From Atrichornis clamosus (taxonomy: Eukaryota > Chordata > Aves > Passeriformes > Menuridae): a DNA stretch of 64,000 nucleotides. The position numbers and the translations under genes are program-made. Position 1 is the stretch's first letter. The number at the start of each line of letters is the position of its first letter. The stretch spans positions 1 to 64,000 of the forward strand of contig WBMZ01012062.1 in assembly GCA_013400975.1 (NCBI GenBank), written 5' to 3'. Below are positions 52,346 through 64,000 of this stretch, one piece after another. The notes beneath the pieces were generated by a model, which was given only the letters and a program-made list of their open reading frames with translations, was not told the origin of the DNA and did no database searches.

Positions 52346-55300
52346 CTAACACTAATCATCACTGAAAGAGTTTGCTCATGTTCTCCATTTTATTTTACCT
52401 CTAAGAGACATGATAAATATATTACTTCATGTGATTGTTTTATGCAGTGCAAGCTCAACTTTTGATATATTTTATTTCTCTGTTGGGAAGGATAACACAG
52501 TCATTGATTAATGTGAATTCTTGCAAATAATATTTTAAAAAGGAGAGAAATCTTGTATGTGTTTCAGAGTGCTATGGAAATGAAAGTATTAAAAATATTT
52601 TCCCTTTATTTTAGGAGAAGCTATGGCAAAGGATATAATATATTACCCTGTAACTCTGAAAGTAATTTTCAACATACCACCTACACTAAATGTATTAATA
52701 ACTTCCCTAAGGTGAGTGTCATGCAGAACACAGATAAATGTTATTGCTGTTTTTAATTTTTAAGGTTTTCTAGTCTTATTGCCTGAAATGTTTGCTTCTT
52801 ATTTTCATGTCATTAATTTTGCATGTTTTTCACTGTCAGTATAGTTCTGAAGAACTTCTAAAGAATAGAATAGAGTCTTCTATTTGAAGTTTATTTGAAT
52901 CTTCAAATAATGCATGTTTTGCTTTTAAATTAAATTTGGATTGTCTTCTTTTGCTAGAGTATTCCCAAAACACAAAGTTAAAAAATAAAGAATTTATAAC
53001 CTCAGTTAAAAGTTACTGACATTGAATACTGAAAATGATGTAATATTTTTAATAATTAAAATATACTGGTCTTTTGTCTTTGAATTAAGTAGAAAAATCA
53101 CTGTTTGTTTCCATATTAATAGATATTAATAGATAAATAACGAGTATGAATTTCTAATGTAGCAAAACTATCTGTCCTCATGTTCCCATGGATCTAAAAA
53201 CCAGAATTAGATCTCATTTTTGAATCTGTTCACTGTTCTGTGAATACATTTCTGTAGCTGACCTTCTTATGATGACTTTTACTAGGAGAAACTCCCTTTC
53301 TGACTGGCATGAATTCTTAGCCTTCTGGTAATGACAGGGAAGATTTTTTTTGTTTTGTTTTTATCTCTGTGCATTCTGCACTGGGCTTGAAAGTGGTTTG
53401 GTCCTTCACTTACACCCCTCTGCCTGAATTAATCCAGCCTTTTGGAAATCTTAAACTTCATCACTGACTCTCATCTGCTCCTTACCCATCACACCATTGA
53501 CCAGAGGCTCACTTAAGTGTGGAAGACACCATTTCCATATAAATTAACCTACAGTACATCAGCAGCACTTTTAGTCCTACTGAAGTCTAACAATGTTTAA
53601 TATGTGTTTAAAAAAAATTGCGTCCTGATCACATCATTTCTTGCTGTAAAAGGAAGAAAATCTGGATTGTTTTACCATCTTAGACACTGTCACAACTACA
53701 TAACATGAAAAAAAACCCAAACCCCTAGATTAGTAGCAGAGGTGATGGTATTCCTATTATGGTTTTCACATTGCAAGTGAGGTCATGTTCTTTTCAAGAA
53801 GTTGAAACATCTGGAGGTTGCATAATAGTATGTGCAAGTTCAATCTCACATGGGAGAATAAGAAAAATATTTGTAAAAGTGGAATAGCACAGTGAAAAAT
53901 GCAAGCCGCCTCTCAAGCGTTCACAAAATTAATCAGCTGAGGACCAAAGCATCAGAGTTGCTCAGCTGCAGCTTGGCATAGGTTATGAAGCAATATTTTG
54001 AGCTAGGATATCTCTTGCAAAAAAATATGAAGCTGATAAAAAACCACACAGGCTAGAACATGTACATGCAACTTTGCCAGATCAGGATCCTTCAGCACGG
54101 TTTGAAATGTTGTCAGGCTTGTTGCAGGCACCTTTCCTCCCAGATCAGATAAACTGCTCTCAGACAAGCCTGCAGTAACTGAGGTCCATTTGCTCTGATG
54201 AACATCTCTGAACATTTCTGCAATAAGGCTTGCCTGTTTTCCTTGCCAAAATTCCTTCCTCTGCGCTCTAGGATGACACATGATATCTACAGTTGCTCTT
54301 TGCCAGCTTCAGTTGCATTGCAGCTGGGAGCTGCAGTGTGCTGATATTATTAATATAATAAATTATAGAATTACATGATGAAGAGCTTTAATTTCCCCCT
54401 TTGATCCCTTTCGCTCAACCCTGCCCCATGCCCCATCTTTACTCTCTAGCATTTGAAACCTCTTAATGACTTCAAAGAGCTGCATAACAAGGTGGGAGTT
54501 TCTCCTTCATAGCATGTTACCCCTCTCTGCCCCAGATTAAAGGCCTTACTGGAGGCCTCTTTCTGTGTCATTTGGAAAATGTGTAAATAGACTCTTAATG
54601 CCCTTCACTGAGAAGGTCAAAACAGCTAACATCGCAGCAGATGAACTGAACTGTTAGAATCAGGCTCTCGTAAAACATCTAAATCTGAGACCACTTTCTC
54701 TTGAATATTCAAAGGGACTTTTTCTATGAGAGATTATCTTTCTTGGCCCTCTGAGGCCTCTTCTGCATCCACTGTGCAGAGCTCCAGCATGTCATGTCAG
54801 CTTTAAAGAGTACGTAATTCATACCCACATGACACTGCCAGGGTGATCAAAATGGACTGGTGAGTAAATTAAAAAAATGTCCCCTAGCTTCAGGTAATAT
54901 GGCTCTAGAATTGCTTAAATCAATATTTGAACATTATTTAAACTTAATTTTGTATAAATGATAAAGAAACACAGTGTCTGATTCACTTCAGACTGGATGG
55001 CACTGTTTTCCTAGACGTGTCCCCCAAGACAGAGCTGCAAAAAATTAATAGATACTCTCAGTTGACACATTTCAGCATCTCAGCCATATTTATTCTCTCT
55101 TGTACATTACATAATGGTCACTTTTGGTCACAGATATTCCCTTGATTTCACAGGGCTTGAGTTGAATGGTTGAGGTGAGATATAACAACTATATGTTGAG
55201 TGCTCTCCATTAGACATGGACGGTCTGACCTTTTTAAACCTCTGGCTGGATTTGCAAAGGTGATGAATACCCATAAGTCTGTCTGAACACTGTACACAGA

Positions 55301-58300
55301 TCCTCTGTAAAAATCAAACAATTACTAGATATTTGACAATTCAGGAGCAGCAAGAAATTAGCTGGTACTATATGCGCATACAGTTACAAGGAGAAAGCCC
55401 AAGAGTATAACTATTATTTGATTGTGACAACCAAAAAGCTGAAGTTAAATTTCATCTTGCACCTTGCTGAACTTTATTTTGCAAAACCTATTCTCTCTAG
55501 GGCCTAGGGGTTTTTTTAATTCTTGCCAAATGTGAAAATAGCCAGAATGTTCATCTTTCAGAGCAAGCAGAAAAGCTTTCATTCTTGTGAGTCTTTGACG
55601 TAGCGATAGACAGTTATTGTTCATTGTATTTTTCTTTAGGCATGGCATGGAGATGTAGCTCGTGGTATGTTTCTATGCTCTGTCAATAAATATATTTTTA
55701 AATCATACCACTGGCACTCTTTTATTCCTTTTTTATAGTAATATAAGTCAAACCCAATAATGAACAGCTGATGGCTTGGACTATTTGTCCACAGAAAAAA
55801 AGGAAAACCATCCAGATTTGTGTGACTTATCTGCACATGTGATCTGGAAAAGAGGTATAATTTCTGCTTTGACCCTTCCTTGACGCCCATACCAGATAAA
55901 CAGAGGGAGTAAATAAATTTGCATTTTCTCAGCAAGAGTATCAGGGAAACCTAGAAGAGTATGGTTTTCTTTTCCTCCTATCAGAACAGTGTTAATTACA
56001 AATCCAAGGAATAAAAGGAAATTATGGCTATCCTTGATATCTGTTAAGACCTCCCAGAGAGAGGATCAGGCTTGTGTCTACATGTGCAATCTAGCTTGAT
56101 AAATATCAGAGGTGAACCTGTAGAGCTGGACATTAAAAGTGAGGTTTCAGAAAGTGTATGGAGTTTTATGTATTATTTGTGTATGTTTAGATTGGGAGAA
56201 CATTTTCAAAGGAATATACTGCAGTAGGGGGTAAATTCTCTCTTACATGCACAGTTTCAATTAATTTGAAGACAATTGCATGTCTGAATTTTCTAAGGAT
56301 TGAGTCTGGATATGTTCCAAGTGATAACTTTTTTAAAGGAGGAGGCCAACACTAGGCTGAGTATTCTTCTTGCTGCTATAACTCAACCACCAAAGCCACT
56401 GGGACACGTAGATAAGAAGCTGGTATGAATGAATCACTGAAGGAAAATTACAAGTCAAAGAAGAAATTGCATTTCAGCGTTGTTGGCTTCCCTTCTGACT
56501 GAATGAAAAACACTACACCAGCAGGTGTGTCATGAGCATGGAAAATGCTGTTAATTTAGCAATACCAAGGCTTGCTTTCCAAAGAGGCCACGTGGTTTTC
56601 CATGCGTGGCAGAGCCTCCTCAGCTGCCCTTTGCTAAGCTTTGGTTTTGTTCAGTGCTGCAGGCAGGCTCTCTGCTTCCACAATAACACAGCAGCGGAGA
56701 GTCAGAATTAAACACTGACTTTTGATGGATTAAAAGCAAACATACAGATGACACAGCTTATAGCACCCTTTGTAAACAGCCAGGAAAATCCTGCAGGCGA
56801 CCTGCCTATGTGGGGGAGAGGACTGTTGTTCAACACAGAAATTGCTCCAAGCAGTCACACATCTCCACGAGCACAGCAAAGGTGCAATCCACGTATTTGA
56901 GATGGTGGGTGATGTGAGCTGCTCGTGCTGGGTACAAACATACCATTTGTTGGGCAGAAAGGCCACGTTGCTTTTTCTCAACTATGTTAGCAAGAGGAGA
57001 TAGCTCAGCCACTGTGCCAGGTGCTGTTGCTGTTCAGGTAAAGTCCCTGACTCCAGGTCTATCCTGTCATTATTTTCGCACAGCTCCATCTCTTCTCTCT
57101 CAGCTAATCTAAGCTATTGAAATGGTAAAGACATGTCACTCCTGGCAATAATTATCTCAGCTTGGTTTGATTTTAGTTTGGGGTTTTTTTCTTCTTTTCT
57201 TTCTCCCCCCTCAGGACCATTTGTTTGATTTTGATACTTTCTAATAAAATTGAGTTTTAAAGAAATTGCAGGATCCCTGCATTGCCAGATAATTGTAATT
57301 TTCTTCAAATTAATAACCAGCTCCAAAGAGAACAATTAGGAATGAAAAGTGTGACAAAAGAAATATGCCTGAGTATGTAGTTTCTTTGTTAAATATCTGA
57401 GAAGAAATAGGCAACATAATTATTAGAAAGCAGCTAAAGTGTTGGTTTGGCCTACATTATTTTCTGCTTTGCAGCCACTACTACTAGGAAACATTGCCTG
57501 TGCTGTGGGACTTGGTGTGGTATGGCTCCGTTCTCCTTGGTGATCTGGTCTTTTCTGTTCAAAACAGCTGTAGAATTTCTTTTGAATGGAATAACTTCTA
57601 TACTGTGTTACAAGGTTGGCATTGACCTAATTCAGCTGTCAGTTTAGGGATAAGTACAAGGAAGGAAAGCCTGAATAATCCTTAGGCTGTTACCTTGTCA
57701 TTGCACATGTACACATGACGGACTGACTAGAAACAGGAAAATGACCTTTTTAAATGTATAGTTACAGGTATATTATTCTTATTTTCAGGTGGCTTTGTTT
57801 TTATCATATGCATACTCTATTGCAGTCTAGTTTGTTTGGATTACTGGTTTTGTGGTTTTTGGCCACAGAATCCCAATTAATTGAGATTTGTTCAGTAAAT
57901 TCATATCAGAAATAGCTGTGATACTTAGCTGCTCAGATGCAGGTGGAGAATTAATTTCACTCCCCTGGGCAGAAATCTTTCTTCATCTCTCCTCAGCTCT
58001 GCTTTTGATGCCCACGTGACTACAGCACTCTCTCCCCTGACACATAAAAACTCCAGAACACCAGCAACAGGAGTTCCTATCACCCTTGGTATAGAAACGT
58101 CTCCAAATCCCTGTTTCTGGACTGACTGCAGACACCTGCCTTGGGTTCACAACTAGGATGGTCATCCTGGCAAAATGGCAGACCTTCTTTTGTCTCCTTC
58201 CACCTGCTACTCAGAGGCAGGCTGCAGGAGGGGGTTAAATAGAAAAAAGTATCTCTTCCCATCTCGTATTTCCTGGTCGTAGCAGTTGCAGTACATTTTG

Positions 58301-59270
58301 TTTCAAAAGTTTCCCCAGTTTGGACTCAAATTTTTTGTTACTGCAGTGGATGAAAAAGGACACCAAGCTGCACTTGACTTACAGTTTAGCTTCTTCTTCT
58401 CATATAGATAGCAATTACTATTATGTTCTCCCACCAATTGTGATTTTCTATGGGAGGTTTTAACTCAAACACTTTAATGTATCTTTTTATGCTTTGGTTG
58501 TATTTTTTTTTGGAATCTTATCTAAAAGTCAATGAACTTGAAGGACATACTCCAGTGGAGAATATTAGAATTCTCCCAGGGTAACTTTATTGTAATTATT
58601 TGTATTGTTAATTATTTGTGTGCTATATTCTGATTAATGTATATTAATTTAAGTTGTGCTGTTATATTTCATATCTTGAACATCAAATAAGGGAAAAGAG
58701 TTATTAAAACAGAACACTCATTTTTGTTATTTGAATTATAGGCAATTTTGTAAGAAAAAAGGCTCTGTAACCAGGCTATCTAGTCTTGGATCCCTCTGAC
58801 CTTTTCTGAAGTGTCTGTTTCAGAGCTTAGCATGGCGTGAACATTTAGTCTATTCAATCAGACTGAGTTATTTGGGCTTCTCTACCCAAGGCAGAAGATT
58901 TAGATTTGTCCTGTGCTTGCTTTAGGAATGACCTGGCTTCACGATGCACTCAAGCCATGTAGCCAAGACTGAAGAAATTGGATGTACTGAACAGACCTAC
59001 AGCTCTCATTTTCACTTCTGTTCTGATTAATAGGAGAAAGAAAGGAGAAGTAATCCCTGATATTTAACAAAATTTGCTACACAATGGCAAATGTAAACCT
59101 ATTTTGTAATGGAAAACATATGTTTTGTTGCTGTGCATATTTTTCCTTGATATAGGTGAAAAATCAAATGAGGATTTTTTTTCTGATATCAATTCTAAAT
59201 TCATGTGTTTTTCATCTGTGTGTCTCATATAATTTTCCACAGATGAAATCCAACCAGCGTCCATGAAATT
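52346..59270. other. Unique non-coding stretch
   Basis: No protein-coding gene recognised; open frames are at most 99 codons. Two plus-strand segments bounded by good splice consensus (52615-52711 and 54780-54859) are treated as findings rather than called. A 9-bp-stem inverted repeat lies at 52881-52909 and a 10-base tandem duplication at 53114-53135. TAATTA-type words cluster around 58590-58660 in a locally very AT-rich section. Confidence 0.6.
52881..52909. repeat. Perfect 9-bp inverted repeat with 11-base loop
   Basis: TATTTGAAG (52881-52889) and CTTCAAATA (52901-52909) are exact reverse complements around an 11-base spacer. A hairpin could form in single-stranded DNA or RNA, but one such repeat is expected by chance in a window of this size and base composition. 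Confidence 0.7.
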
Positions 59271-59635
59271 TAACAGTAGCAAATACCAAATTCTGCAGCT
59301 GGGATAGAGTAATAGCAGACATAGGTATAAACTGGGAGAGGAGTTCCTGGAGAACAGCCCTGCAGGAAAGGATCTGGGGGTGCTGGTTGATGGTAAATTT
59401 AATATGAGTTAGCAGTGAGCCCTGGCAGACAAGAGGGCAAAACTCATCCTGGGCTGTCAGACCACATCAAGCTTGTCAGTGTTCAGGAGGCATTTGGACA
59501 ATGCCTTTAATAATATGCTTTAACTTTTGGTCAGCCCTGAAGTGGTCAGGCAGTTTCATGATCACTCTAGGTCCCTTCCAAATGAAATATTCTGTTCTAT
59601 TCTATTCTATTCTGTCCCATTCTGTGTCCTGAGAG
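59271..59635 (+). mobile_element. CR1 LINE 3' UTR, collapsed by a large internal deletion
   Basis: The left part (59271-59468) matches an inner CR1 block: 'aattctgcagctggg', 'ggagttcctggagaacagcc', 'ggatctgggggtgctggttg', 'atgagttagcagtgagccc' and 'ctcatcctgggctgt'. The right part (about 59469-59635) matches the extreme 3' end of one bird CR1 type: 'gaggcatttggacaatgcc', 'taataatatgctttaac', 'tggtcagccctgaagtggtc' and 'ctaggtcccttccaaatg', ending in repeated ATTCT. In full-length copies several hundred bases separate these blocks; here they abut. It is in the same orientation throughout and non-functional. Confidence 0.88.
59589..59626. repeat. (ATTCT)n tail of the CR1
   Basis: Pentamer repeats of ATTCT type with GTTCT and GTCCC interruptions form the 3' terminus of the CR1 at 59271-59635. 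This is the CR1 terminal repeat, not an independent microsatellite. Confidence 0.85.
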
Positions 59636-61681
59636 AGTTTAGTATTGATGGGCTACCTCACAGACTGAGTCAAAACCTACTAAAGACAAAATGAGGCTCT
59701 CTATCAATTTTCAACTGGCATTTTTTAGAATATGAATTTAAAAAAAACCAGCCTCTCACATAGTTTGGATTTTTTAAAGTCACTACCATAACTTGTTACT
59801 TAATCTAACCCGTCACAATATATACCTGTGTCATAAAATCCCTTCAATAGATTTTTGTTCTGTTTCAAAACCAGTTTGGAACCAGACGTCACGTAAAGAA
59901 AAGTAATTTATATAATTCCTAGGCTTATTTCTACTAAAGGGAAATCAAATTCAGATCTTTTGAAAAAGAGATTATACCACATATACACGAGAGAAAATTT
60001 TCTTTTGCAAAGCTTCATATGAGCAGAAGTTGATTCTGGACACAGAAAGTAAATAGACTTGCTTCAAGTTCCATATCGTATTTTCTTTATTGTTTTGTAT
60101 CACCTAATTAAAAATTGAATCCTTTCTCGGAAAAAAAAAAAAGCCTATGCATGTTACCAATCCTTTGCTAGAGATATTTGTACTTTCTCTGTCATGGTGA
60201 CTTAAACATCAGCCATAAACTACAGCACCACATAGCACAAAATTCTTCACTGGTGATAAATGAAAAGACTTTTTACGTGGCAAATCAGAGTCAAAAAGAA
60301 GTTTGACTGTCTCTGATTATCAGTCAGCTAGCTGACTGGCAAACAGTGTCTTCAAGGACAGAAAGGCTTTTGAAAAATAATGCAAGTACAAACAGAAAAA
60401 AAAATTATTCTTCCCAGTATCCCAGGTACATTTTACTTTTATTACATGTTTTGCATATACATTATGAAAAAATTACATCTTGATTCACATATTAAAACTT
60501 ACTTTTAAAGTCATGGTATTACTTGATAATAGTGTTATAATTTGTTTATAAGTTATAGAACTTTTGTTAGAAAATCTGTACCAGAACTGAGGACTCCTGA
60601 ACAGTGTCCACATCTGTGGAATACTGGCAATGTTGCTTTAGTGGAATATTTTTAACTAGTCATATTTTCCATGCCTTACATAATGATTCTGTCATGCATG
60701 CTTTACCAATTTTGAGCCTTAGGCCTGTGTTTGTGAGTTGGAGTTCTGTGTGGTATGCATTAAATAACCTTAGAGTAAGGAAGATAAAAGATATCAGCTG
60801 GCTTATGACATTGATACTGGGAACTGAGTGCCAAAATATAAGGAATTCAAAATATGCATGTGCATGGCATTGTCATACATGCTGTGGTACAAGGAGTCAC
60901 TGCTCAGCACTGTGAACTGGTTGGAGATCCCATAATTATATCTGCATTTGATTTAATTATTTGCACATTATGATTATTACCAATAGTTGCAGTCTCGTTT
61001 CTCAGGAATCATTACATCCTTCAAAAACTAGAGTAAGACTAACATAGAGAAAGCAGATTTCAATTAGAAATTAAATTCCATGGACAATTAATTTTTCTTT
61101 GGAATTTCACCATGAAAAGGGAAAATCACATTTCCCAAAACAAACACAAAGCCTTCAGAAATGGCTGGCATATTTTGCAACAGGTTGCATCTGTCTTTCT
61201 TGGGGCAGGCACAGAAATTGTGTGTTTAAAAGCCTGATGTGGGCTCCAGAAAGATTCAGGCAACATCTTGAAAATGTTAGATATGACCAGGGTGTTGAGG
61301 AGATGTCAGAAACAGAGGACAGGAATTTATATTCAACAACCTGCCCACTCCTTTTCCCCCCAAAATACAGAATCGCTCTTATCCCTACACAATACATTGG
61401 AGACTCTGTGTGAAAGACTTATATGAAGAAAAAGGCAATGTGATGGTTCAGGAACAGTCCTCCAATATGTTCACATGTTTTTGAAAGTATTTATGATTAG
61501 CTCTTTCAAGTCAAGCACCCATTTCCTTGATCAAGCTTTGAGAATCACAAAAGTTGCTCAAATATCTTTGAAAGTCAGATATTACTCAGCTGCAAGAGAA
61601 TTAAATTGAGGTTTCTGATATTACATAGTGGTAGCAAAACTCTCAGACTATACCTTAGCTTATCTTTTTTGGAATCCTCAC
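59636..61681. other. Unique non-coding stretch
   Basis: AT-rich sequence with a run of 12 A at 60131-60142. Open frames are at most 104 codons (61099-61413, plus) without recognisable domains. Nothing else was seen. Confidence 0.6.
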
Positions 61682-61837
61682 AAAAAGGAGAAGGAGAAGG
61701 AAAAGGAGAAGGAAAAGGAAAAAATAAAAAGAGAAAAAAAAGAAGAAAGAGAAAGAGAGAAAGAGAAAGAATATAAACAGAAAGAGAAAGAAAGAGAAGA
61801 AAGAGAGAGAGAGAAAGAAAGAGAAAAAGAGAAAGAA
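61682..61837 (+). repeat. Polypurine (GGAGAA/GAAAGA)n tract, 156 bp
   Basis: Apart from four pyrimidines (T at 61725, 61772 and 61774, C at 61778), 156 bases are all A or G. The left third is built from GGAGAA and GGAAAA units, the rest from GAAAGA/GAGA units. This purine-pyrimidine asymmetry can adopt triplex (H-DNA) structures and is prone to length change and polymerase stalling. The 149-codon K/E/R-rich plus-strand frame at 61628-62077 and the L/S/F-rich minus-strand frame at 61575-61955 are translations of this tract, not genes. Confidence 0.92.
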
Positions 61838-64000
61838 CTAAAGATATTGTTGAGGAAGCATTGTACAATCTTTCCCTTTTCTGAACTTGATGTTTTCTGT
61901 GGAGACTGTTTATACTCGGTAACATTAAGAAGCTCTCAAGAGACGAAGAATTCAACTGCTTTGATTCAGATTTTACATGAAACTTGTCTATGTTTATCAG
62001 TACAAAGGGAAAGGAATCAGCTCCTTACAGCAACACAGTACTTGATTAAAAAAGAACACAATAATACTCTAGACTGAGACACATTGATGAATAATGAAAA
62101 AGTAAAATGAAGTACAGATCCAAGAAAGACAGAGTTTTCACACTGGGTTAGCTATATGGGATGGCAGATAATCTAGGAAATATTAAGGAAAATCAATGTT
62201 AAATGCCAAATTGCACAGAAATTTCATCGTTTCTGCTCTTCATTCTGTCCACTGCAGTAAAACAATCAGATATGGCAATATATAACCCTATTAACCACAC
62301 CAGAGGAACTGCTCTATTACCTGCAGTGAGATTTCTTTTAAGGAAGTGTTTCCCTTTTCTGTCAATTAAATGTATACAGCTTCTTAAAGATGTAAAGTCA
62401 GTAACAAGGGACATAAGTAGAAGATAAAATTATTCTCTAGTTCAATGCTTTACATAATAACAGAGGCATAAAACACTGAAATATGACTTCAGAAGTTAGA
62501 GGGCAAAACATGGCTCCATTTGGATACAGGGTTGGCTACAGCTGTAGGGGCTGCACGTCATTTCATGGCTCACATCGGCATTGATAGTGGCACGTCTGCA
62601 CCAGAACTTTTTAAAGGGTAGATAAAGCTGCAACAGCTCAGATTAGTGGCTCAGGGACTGCACCTCTGGGATCTGCAAGAGCCAAACCTTCAACTACATG
62701 TATTCGCATTGCCCACATTGTCCCATGCTTTCATCGTCTGTGTACCAAACCATTTCAGAGCTGCTGACTAGACTGTAGCTCATCCTTTAGAGAATCACCA
62801 CCTTTCTTTGCCTCAGAATGGCTGTACTCTGCCAAGATTCCTCCTCTGGATTGCTGCCACTTCTGAGAATTGTTTTTCATTTAAGTTTAAAGATGGGTGC
62901 ATGTGCATTGATGAAAGAGCACATGTTCTCATGTGCTTCATTCTTAGGCAGCTGTCAACAGACTCAGTGGGGATGTCAGAGGTATCAGGAAGATGTTTCA
63001 GCTATGAAGATCTGATTCATGTCACTGCCTGAATGGGAAGATTCTAAAGCCTTTAATTGGAAAATCAAACAAAAAAATTAAAAAAACCCCAAAAACCAAA
63101 AAACTAAAGAAAAGAAGAGGAGCTCTATGGAAAGGTAGTATATCCATAATGTATTTTAAAACTAAACAGAACATGTATGAGAGACATGAATCACTAAGCT
63201 GAGAGCATTTTATGGTTATTGCTGTGAGCAAGAAATCCCACTGGAGTACTGAATTCCATAAACACAGTTTTCTGGAAAAAAACCCCTAGAAGATTGTTCA
63301 GTGAGTATATCAAGACTAATGATTTATAATTAAACAGCTGCACAAGAGCACAAGATTGTGTACAAACACAGAGTGAGAGAAACATGCTGCTCTGATGTAT
63401 GGACTGTGTGCATGCAAGATGAGAAAGTGTTCAAACTTAATAGGAATTAGGTAGAGGAATTAAGGCTACAGTCAAATACTTAAGATAAATCATGTGTAAC
63501 CAGCACAAAATTGGTAGTTGAAAGGAAGTTGGGGAGTCAATTAACCATATAAGATGTAGATTGTACAATTAAGGGTAACAAATATTCCAAATTCAATTAC
63601 ATGTGCAACAAAATTAGAATCAATGGGAAAAAACTGACTAGAAGGATAATGCATATTTCTGAGGAGACTGGGCAGGAAAAGAGAAGAAGAGAAATGAAAA
63701 AGTGTGTGTAGATATGGTGGAAAACAGAGGAAAAGGTGTAAAATCAAAAAGACAGGAAATGAGGACAGACTTTCTGATGGTAGGGGTGCAAACACCTACA
63801 GCCAGCAGTTCTGAGGACCTGCAGACACAAGGGGATGATAGAGGAAACCCCAAAGGGCAACCCCCTGGACCCTCCATCCGTGCTGTGCCTGGAAAGTTTG
63901 GTGTGGGAGGGTGGAGCAAAGGTGGACAGAATTGTCTTCTAATACTAAATGGAATGAGGAGGAACGGGTGGTAGAATTGTGTTTCAATAACAGCTGTGTG
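61838..64000. other. Unique non-coding stretch to the window end
   Basis: No gene recognised; open frames are at most 93 codons. An A-rich section with C4 and C2 interruptions lies at about 63069-63121. The last 350 bases are somewhat purine-rich and carry three overlapping frames of 63 to 93 codons without recognisable features. Confidence 0.6.

Noticed and set aside
61628..62077. 149-codon K/E/R-rich open frame, resembling a charged coiled-coil protein
   Set aside because: The charged part is a direct translation of the polypurine tract at 61682-61837; the remainder has no recognisable features.
1..64000. CRISPR arrays, operons, endogenous retrovirus genes or long terminal repeats
   Set aside because: No regularly spaced direct repeats, no clustered genes, no primer-binding site or paired long terminal repeats were seen on either strand.

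Overview
This window looks like ordinary nuclear DNA from a bird. It is AT-rich, strongly short of CpG, low in repeats, and has no bacterial-style gene layout. The clearest clue is the transposon content: several CR1 LINE 3' ends, including the two tail types I know from avian CR1 (the ATTCTATG-like octamer tail and the ATTCT pentamer tail). I cannot name the species. Family assignments come from remembered consensus sequences, not from an alignment.

I find no protein-coding gene, rRNA or tRNA that I can support. The longest open frames (about 130 to 156 codons) are no longer than chance should give in six frames of 64 kb. They show no recognisable domain, and several are made of low-complexity DNA or CR1. 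The window is best read as intergenic or deep intronic sequence.

Layout: 1-13.9 kb is mostly unique, with an ancient MIR/L2-like SINE relic (5.4 kb), an AAT/AAC microsatellite (9.8 kb), a short CA tract (11.0 kb) and a GC/CpG-richer patch (12.0-12.4 kb). A plus-strand CR1 3' end with internal deletions lies at 13.9-14.4 kb. The stretch 14.4-37.4 kb is unique apart from two more SINE relics (24.9 and 33.7 kb), a short CR1 scrap (27.7 kb) and a possible old amniote repeat (27.25 kb). At 37.5-38.75 kb is a very old, decayed minus-strand CR1 that seems to reach back into reverse-transcriptase coding sequence. Just beyond it (39.36-39.93 kb) lies a much better preserved minus-strand CR1 that still holds CpGs. 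The stretch 40-59 kb is unique, with a CpG-enriched patch and some splice-site-bounded segments at 51.6-54.9 kb that could belong to an unannotated transcript. A collapsed plus-strand CR1 sits at 59.27-59.63 kb, and a 156-bp almost pure polypurine tract at 61.68-61.84 kb.

No set of genes works together here, and I found no sign of a novel multi-gene system. The observations most worth checking are the ancient CR1, the splice-bounded segments at 17.0 kb (minus) and 51.6-54.9 kb (plus), and the polypurine tract.
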